Shown: piece after piece, positions 57,416-64,000 of the stretch
Position numbering within the stretch: the first letter of the stretch is position 1
Layout of the letters: each line of letters starts with the position of its first letter
Assembly (NCBI GenBank): GCA_947561715.1
Contig: OX387197.1
Location: 25,694,266-25,758,265 of the forward strand
Length of the DNA stretch: 64,000 nucleotides
Reading direction: 5' to 3'
From: Ascidia mentula
Lineage: Eukaryota > Chordata > Ascidiacea > Phlebobranchia > Ascidiidae
Program-made: the position numbers and the translations under genes
Notes under the pieces: model-generated
Told to the model about the DNA's origin: nothing
Databases searched by the model: none
Seen by the model: only the letters and a program-made list of their open reading frames with translations

Positions 57416-60400
57416 ATGGAAGACCCTTCCGTTCGAAGAAGGCATGTTTCTAAACCGGACGATGCAACCAGAAATGTTGAACGTCGTGGTAGAAACTGTG
57501 GTAGGCTGAGTGTTTTTAGGTTTCATTTATAGTTTTTCTCTCAAATTCAAAATCTGAAACAATTGTAATGTCAAACTTTCTGAATACATTTTTATTTCCA
57601 TTGAATTGTCCAAGCATGTGGCATAAAAATGAATTATCAACTGTGGATGCAACTTTTGTCCGGAATTTCATCTTCCTGTCCAGTTGCATAATTAATTTAA
57701 CAATGTATTACTCTGTATTCCAAAAGGTGGAAGAGGCAGCAAACCTGTACATCAGCATTTTGTTCCCAACAGTAGTTGGTTCCTGATGATATTTTTCTTT
57801 TACTTTTGTGCCACTGTGTTGGTATGGTATTCAAACTCAAATCTTCCACTTCCAAAACAGGCAAAAGAATCCAAACCACACGAGTTTGTCGAAGAATTAG
57901 CAAGGTATGTTTGTTTTCACATCCAATGAATTGAGATTTTTCTGAGATGTTGAATTTCTTATTTGTAACTTATTGTTTACGAAGTCTTTTGTTCTGGGAG
58001 TGATGGAAGACAGGTTCAAAAAGTATAAAGTAGTTTTTTTTATCATCAAATATTATCTTCCACTGAAAAATGCTTATAATAAATAGAACAGCTTTATTAT
58101 TTTTACATTCCGCAGTCACAGAATCGGAAGATGCCTCTTTAAGGCAAAACATATTTTTATGTTATTCAACATTTATAGAGCTTGTGGAAGTCTTTGCTTG
58201 GCCGTTTGGTCAGCAAAGTCGTCTGACAGTCACACCAGCTGCACTGATGAGACCTTTTAGGTCGAAACAGTGGCCATCTGTCTGCAGCTTATACACAAAT
58301 TTATAGAGCTGTCTGATTGATCGATATTTTCCACTTTGCATAGAACAGCTTTCGCACACAAATAATTTCAGGATTTTTATGATGAAACATTCATGTTTAG
58401 AAAACATTTGACAAAGTTTGTGAGTTTTGGGCATCGTGTAGCTGGGAGTACAGCTAACGAAGTTCATTCTGTGCGATACATTCTGCAAGAAGTTTTGGAA
58501 ATTAAAAAACAAGCTGGTTCTTCTGTTAAGTTTGAAGTTGACGTCCAGCACCCCACAGTAAGAAAGTTGTATACTTGTGATCAAAACCTTCATGAACGTT
58601 TTGTTTAACAGCGAACATGCTGATCACCAACTTGTATGAAATATATTATAAAAGTCAAAATTAAACAATAAATGTCATTCCTTTGCATGAACTGTTTTTA
58701 ATTGTTCACAGTTTTTTTTTACATTGTAGGGCTCCTTTAGTATTGATTTTCTGGGTGGTTTTGCAAGCTACTACACCAACATAACAAATACAGTTGTCAA
58801 AATATCACCTCCTGATGATCAAGGTCCTGCCTTGCTACTTAATTGTCACACCGACTCTGTGGTTGGGTCTCCAGGTAAGACACCATTTAGTTATACCTCT
58901 GTTTTGGAATGTTTTATTGCACACAGTTATTTGTTTCTGAATGCATTTGCAGTAGAGTATAATATAATTTTAAATGTCCCTAGATGAGGTGTAAACATGC
59001 ATTAGAGTTGATAATTAAATTTTTAAAATGGTATTAATTATTGCCCAGAGTCCCAAATGTTTTATGAATTTGCTACGTATTTTACACGAACTGTTATTTT
59101 CAGGTGCCAGCGATGATGCTGTCGCATGTTCTGTGTTATTGGAGCTCATGAGAGCATTTGTGTCCGATGATCAAACTCCATTAAGACACCCTACCATATT
59201 TCTGTTTAACGGTGCTGAGGAAAATATTTTGCAGGCCAGCCACGGTTTCATTACTAAACATAAGTGGGCAAAGCAGGTATGTCTTTAAAATAAAATTAAT
59301 ACGTCTAGCTATACTTGAAATAGATGCATATTAGTATTATGCAATATGATATTACCTTTGGCTTTTTTATTCAAAGTAATCAACTCCAAGTATTTTGCAC
59401 CCATGTCTTGCTATATTTAAAGACAATTTTAAAACTCTTAAAAGTTTAATACCCGATAAAACTTGTGATGTTTGGGATATATTTTGTGAATTTATGTTAT
59501 TCTGCATTATGAAGGTGAAAGCATTTATAAACCTGGAAGCAGCTGGTGCTGGTGGAAAAGAAATAGTGTTTCAAACAGGACCAGAGAATCCATGGTTGTT
59601 GACTTCTTGGATAAACCACGCCCCTTATCCGTACGGGACCGTTTTTGCACAGGAACTTTTTCAAAGTGGAGTTGTTCCTTCAGACACTGACTTCAGGTTA
59701 AGAAGTGTATGTAACTTTTTCTTTGCAGACAATTTAACATTTCCAAAAGAAACTAATGCCTCTAATTCTCAGAAAAACTTTTATGTAAATTGTACCTTGT
59801 GCAGAATGAAGAAATGAACACTGTCTGTAAAATATGCTCATGAAATATTTCTATTGTTTTTTTAGAATTTTCCGTGACTATGGTAAAGTACCTGGACTTG
59901 ATCTTGCGTACATAAAGAATGGTTATGTTTACCACACACAATATGATAACGCGAACATGGTTCATCCTGGGTGTGTCCAGAGGGCAGGTAAACCTTAAAG
60001 TTATGAACAATAGTTTACTTACTAAAAAAGCCATGTGAACCATGTTATTAATGTGCATGCCACCAAGCTGGATAATTAGTTTGTATAAAACACCGGCATA
60101 TATAGGTGTTTTAGCTGCTTTTGGCAACAGCAGGATAATGTTTAAGTCAACAGAAGGAAATCATGCATATTTTGTTTGCACTAATGTTGGCATGGGTGAT
60201 ATGTCATGCATGTAAGCTTATACAATGTCAGTTGCACTAACATAACCAGTAAGCATAGACTTTGTCATGATGCATCATCACTTCCACACAAACATAATTC
60301 ATTCTTGCAAAATAGTATGCATTGTGTTTGTGCCCAGTTTATCTATTAAAAAATATACTTGGCCAAAAGCAATTTTTGTGAGGATTAATTGACTTTCATT

Positions 60401-63400
60401 TAATGACAGTAAATTATGCAAAAGCCAAAATACATTAAATTTTTATCACCTATACCAAGGTACAGTTTTATCATCTAAAACATCTATTTGACCAAAAGCA
60501 ATATGTGTGAAAACTAAAAACTTCTGCATAATAAAGTTCTTCGTTCAAAATGCATTTATTACTCCTCCTGAGGTATACAATGCAAGCATTTTACAAGTTA
60601 TGTTAAAAATCTTACAGGTGACAACATTTTGGCGGTCGTGAACCACTTGGTCAAATCTCCATCCTCCTTGCTGAGTAAATCAGAGGAGTACAAGCACGGA
60701 TCAGCAGCATTTTTTGATTTTCTTGGGGTTCACATGTTTCTTCTGCCGATGAGGCTGCTTAGCATACTCAATATTGCCTGCTGTGGTGCCTCCTTCGTCT
60801 ACATTTTCAGAAGGGTTGTAGCTTTCAGCTCTGGAGGTTAGTGAGAAATAATGGCACATACTTGTTTACTTTTGAGGGTGGGGCTCTGCTTGTCTATGGC
60901 TTTGTAAAAAGTCAATCCCGGTGACTCACATGTGATTTATGAACTTAACATCTCAACATTAATATATTTGTACTTTTCCCAAACACTTTAACGGGTGATT
61001 AGTAAACTGTGCAACATAATGACTAGAAAGGGTTTTGTGGAACATTTCAAAATTACTATTGTTAGTTCTAATGTTAAGCACCTTATACAAAAAGACCCAT
61101 TCCCTAAAAATTAACCTCTTCAGTTTAACAACTATACAAATATGGGAATCGCTCTTCTGGCACTTAAGTTTCAGTTTATTGACACCGACATTTCATCTAC
61201 CATAACCCTGAGGAAGTCTCGCCGGATGGTAGACAAAACGTCGGTTTCAATAAACACTTTGGAAACTTAAGTGCCAGAAGAGCAATCCTATTAATTATTA
61301 TGCCTGACAGTTGAAATAGCAGTATATACAAATAAGCGTTGCTAATAATATGGAAAATTGAAACTCTTTCATAGAAAACAGTGTTGATATGTATGGGAAA
61401 CATTTGATCAAAGCAACTGCAGTGATCATCCTATCTCTGGTTGGAGCCTTGTTGTCTGCACTTTCTGTTGCTTGTGTCGTTATGTACTGTGGAAGATACA
61501 TGTCTTTCTACAGTCAACCACTGCTGGCTATTTTCCTCTACCTGCCGTCATCGGTTGCTGGAATGTACTTTGTCCACTCTTGTGCAAATAAATACATGTT
61601 TAAGGTTCGTTTCCCAAACCATTTATGTACTCAGCAATGCTAGTTATGATGTATTACGAGATATTTGAAAAGCATGTTTACCCCACATGTATGTTTAAAC
61701 TATTCACAAACTTACATTTAATTTTAGTTCAGAGCATTGAAAATAGCTTTATGTGATTTAATCCAATACTTTTAAATAGTTTTGTACCACATCCATTACT
61801 TACTTAATTATTTGAACAGAGAAATGTAGTTTAACTAATGTTAACCAAATATTATAAATTCAGGTAAAAAATCCATGGTTAACAGAAGGCGTGTTCTTTG
61901 ATGCCTCCCTTCTGTTATTTTCAATCATTCTGTTCCAACTCAACCGACTTCAAATTCAATCTAGCTTTCTGTTGTTGTTTATGATGGCGCCTTTAGTGGT
62001 GGGAAGATGTTATTTGCTCGGCACATTTTTTTCACCAGACTCAAGTAAATATTTTATTTTTTGAAAGTTTTGTTAACATTTAAAGGTTGAAATGGATTTT
62101 TCAGCCCAGACACCCAGTAATAAAAGACTTATTCCAAAAAATATTGTATGTTAAAATTTAAAGTATTGTTAGTCAATTTTGTTTTATGGCTTTCCACACA
62201 ATCCTAGCTTGTTGGTCTCATGTATATATTTAGATGTGGATGAGTGCAGTTGTTTAAAATTCAGTTTATGCCTAAACATTTCATTAATCCGAGTGATTTT
62301 CAGTTTGAATTGTTTTTTTTTTGCAGATACATCTCCCAGTGTCAGGGTTATGGCGCACCTTCTCCTTCTCTCACTCCCCATGATAATTTACATAGCTCAT
62401 GTTTTTGCCTGCCTTGAATTGTTCATCCCTCTTTGCGGTCGGTCAGGAAGTCTTGTCCCTCCCGACGTCATTGTTGCTTTTCTTGTTGCTGTTTTAACGT
62501 TTGTTGGAGGAATTTTCACGACAAACTTTTTGCATGCCCTCAAGTCAACCCAGTGGTGAGTTTACTCAGTGTGCAATGTTGTAAGGGGAGAACCAAGTAC
62601 AGTAAAGTATCTAAAAATTTTTTAATGTTAGTGAATAAACCACATATTATTAGGATTATGTTAGTCTCATACTTGTTATGAAAATTTTTTTTTTGTGAAT
62701 TTTTTGTAATAAACATTACTTTCATAAACTTTTTTTGTTAATATTGATGTATAATATTTTCAGGTTGCTGATTCTCCTCATCTCTTCCACTGCTTTAAGT
62801 GTAATCTACTCCGTTTCCAGTTATGGATTCCCATATTCCTCAAACCCCTTACAGCCCAAACCGAAAAGACTATTTTTGCAGGTACGCATACTCCAAACAA
62901 ACTTGTTTTCCTTTACATGATCACATCACATACTTGCATATAATCACATAACAGTTACTGCACACTTGTAGCTTTGATGTACGAGCTCGTAATTAGGGGC
63001 TGCATGACCTGTTCTTAAAGGGGGTGTTGATGCTGAATACTTAGGGCTGGCTAAGCATTTCATGCTATTTTGTGATTTCCCCCCCATACTGTGTATCAAG
63101 ATTATTATATTCGAGAGTACAGCAGTCAAGACATGCCTAATGACCTTCTTAGGGTAGATTGACAATAATTCATTATATCTGTATAGTGCTTCTTGTTGTT
63201 ATAGTAATTCTGACAATGAAAATGGTGAGAAATCACTTATATAATGTACTTATGACTATCAGCACTTCATGCTTTATTTTAGCAATATATATTTGCAGCA
63301 TACCCAACGTGAGTTCTACACAGTGGACGGATCACTTTCCACAACTGATTCTGGTTTGTGGGTTAACGCCCTCGATTATAGCGGTCTAAGTATCAAGGTT

Positions 63401-63703
63401 GGATCAGAAGACTTGGACAAATCGCCACTGCAGGAATGTAAAGGTAAAGCCTGTTGTTTTATGTCTTTAGTTTGTAACTTTTTCTTCGATATTTTATGGT
63501 TTTTTATCAACCTTATATTTTACACCAATATTCATAATTGTCCAATATGACAGGTCTGTTTTGCCACTGGCCATTTAGTGTACCAATCAACAAACTGGTT
63601 AAGCACCCCAAATATCTTCCTGTCGCTCCACCTGCATCTGACAGAATCACAAAGGAACCCCTAGTATATGGGCCAGTGCAACATACCAGCAAAGTCTTGT
63701 CAG
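57416..63703 (+). CDS. ERMP1: Endoplasmic reticulum metallopeptidase 1, 3' end outside window
   Basis: M28-family zinc peptidase of the ER membrane with a luminal peptidase domain and several C-terminal membrane spans. Exons: 57416-57500, 57727-57904, 58401-58557, 58730-58874, 59104-59276, 59515-59696, 59866-59987, 60618-60836, 61375-61604, 61864-62044, 62327-62555, 62764-62881, 63299-63443, 63554-63703; 771 residues, then onward past the window. Vertebrate ERMP1 is about 900. Exon 2 has the first membrane span ([18 protein letters not shown]). Zinc-site motifs: [35 protein letters not shown] and GYVYHTQYD. Exons 8-12 encode about six to eight hydrophobic segments; exons 13-14 begin the C-terminal luminal part. 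The exon 1/2 junction is uncertain; the exon 3 start at 58401 is chosen because it alone keeps frame. Intron 2 carries a hammerhead element. Confidence 0.94.
58170..58310 (+). mobile_element. Short hammerhead-carrying element D with 12-bp target-site duplication
   Basis: The 12-mer atttatagagct is repeated at 58170-58181 and 58299-58310. The 117 bp between (58182-58298) contain only the element: ggaagtctttgc at the left, a complete hammerhead, then cttatacacaa. It differs from element A at one position (c for t) over about 115 bp. It lies in intron 2 of ERMP1, in sense orientation. Confidence 0.82.
58237..58289 (+). ncRNA. Type I hammerhead ribozyme, copy D (core intact)
   Basis: Stem I AGCTGCA (58237-58243), core CTGATGA (58244-58250), stem II GACCT-TTT-AGGTC (58251-58263), core GAA (58264-58266), stem III ACAG (58267-58270), loop TGGCCAT, CTGT (58278-58281), cleavage base C at 58282, stem I' TGCAGCT (58283-58289). 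The sequence is identical to copy A throughout the ribozyme. The predicted cut is between 58282 and 58283, inside the ERMP1 pre-mRNA. Confidence 0.87.
61144..61290. repeat. Foldback element, family 2, copy 2
   Basis: Arms at about 61144-61190 and 61239-61290 pair and contain CTCTTCTGGCACTTAAGTTT, as in the element at 30200-30324. The centre has CCTGAGGAAGTCTCGCC, then GGTAGACAAAACGTCGG. In intron 8 of ERMP1. Confidence 0.75.
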
Positions 63704-63767
63704 GTAAGTTGTTTGAAACAAAATTTACTTGATAAATTGTACATGAAGGGAATAATAACTTTGAATA

Positions 63768-64000
63768 AAACAGCCAAAGCTAAGATGCTGTTAATCATTT
63801 TAAGTAAACGTTTTGTACCTTTGCTTGGTTCATCATCAGTACTACTACAGGGAGTAATAATTGTAACAAAAACTCAATATGAGTGGTGGATCCAGCTTGG
63901 CTGCAATGCTTTCCTGCGATGCCAGTGATTTTAATGATCTCCAAACAATAGCTTTGATCGCCAAATAAGGACCTGCCAATGGGGAAATCCTGCCTTGCCA
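63768..64000. repeat. Repeat fragments at the right window edge
   Basis: 63768-63850 shares aaacgttttg and catcatcag with the foldback at 26526-26634. 63885-64000 shares the reverse complement of gcattgcagccaagctgg and the direct blocks tcgccaaata and cctgccttgc with the element at 12196-12310. The window ends inside it, so its limits are unknown. It follows the last visible ERMP1 exon. Confidence 0.5.

Noticed and set aside
58372..58400. 3' splice site at 58371 as the start of ERMP1 exon 3
   Set aside because: It breaks the frame from exon 2. The acceptor at 58400 keeps the frame and matches the family spacing.

Overview
This is nuclear DNA from an animal. Every protein gene is split by short AT-rich introns with GT/AG borders, the proteins are animal ones (GBE1, NDUFAF3, SPMIP1, ABHD4/5, COX7A, a CAP/CRISP-type protein, ERMP1), and the genes are closely packed. 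The compactness, short introns and divergence from vertebrate sequences suggest a tunicate such as Ciona. That assignment is an inference, because no species-diagnostic sequence was recognised.

Layout. 1-5162 (+): the 3' 14 exons of the glycogen branching enzyme gene GBE1. 6119-7150 (-): NDUFAF3, a complex I assembly factor. 7857-9230 (+): a two-exon SPMIP1 (ATP6V1FNB) gene. 11338-37830 (+): one very large gene that I could thread through 51 exons in a single open frame of 2,715 residues. It has an EF-hand-like N-terminus followed by a charged coiled-coil protein built from degenerate repeats of about 400 residues. I do not recognise it. Its introns hold six tRNA-Pro genes covering all three anticodons, plus many short repeats. 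39085-42305 and 43187-45742 (+): tandem ABHD4/5-family hydrolase genes with identical intron positions. 46745-47249 (-): a small COX7A-like gene hidden by its short exons. 48267-50799: a decayed hAT-like transposon with an internal 58-bp minisatellite. 51103-56788 (+): a secreted CAP-domain protein. 57416 to beyond the window end (+): ERMP1, an M28-type membrane metallopeptidase.

The most striking find is a family of very short mobile elements carrying type I hammerhead ribozymes. Four copies are in the window (20653-20706 on -, 22939-22991, 37233-37279 and 58237-58289 on +). Three have an intact core and one has lost the catalytic G8. Two copies differ by one base over about 115 bp and are flanked by their own 12- and 13-bp target-site duplications, so they moved recently as very small units. 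They sit in introns; two intact copies lie in the sense direction and could cut the host pre-mRNA.

The genes do not form an operon or a pathway. NDUFAF3 and COX7A both serve mitochondrial respiration, and GBE1 and the ABHD genes belong to carbohydrate and lipid metabolism, but nothing suggests co-regulation. Coordinates and splice sites were read by eye from consensus, frame continuity and remembered family sequences. No database search was run.
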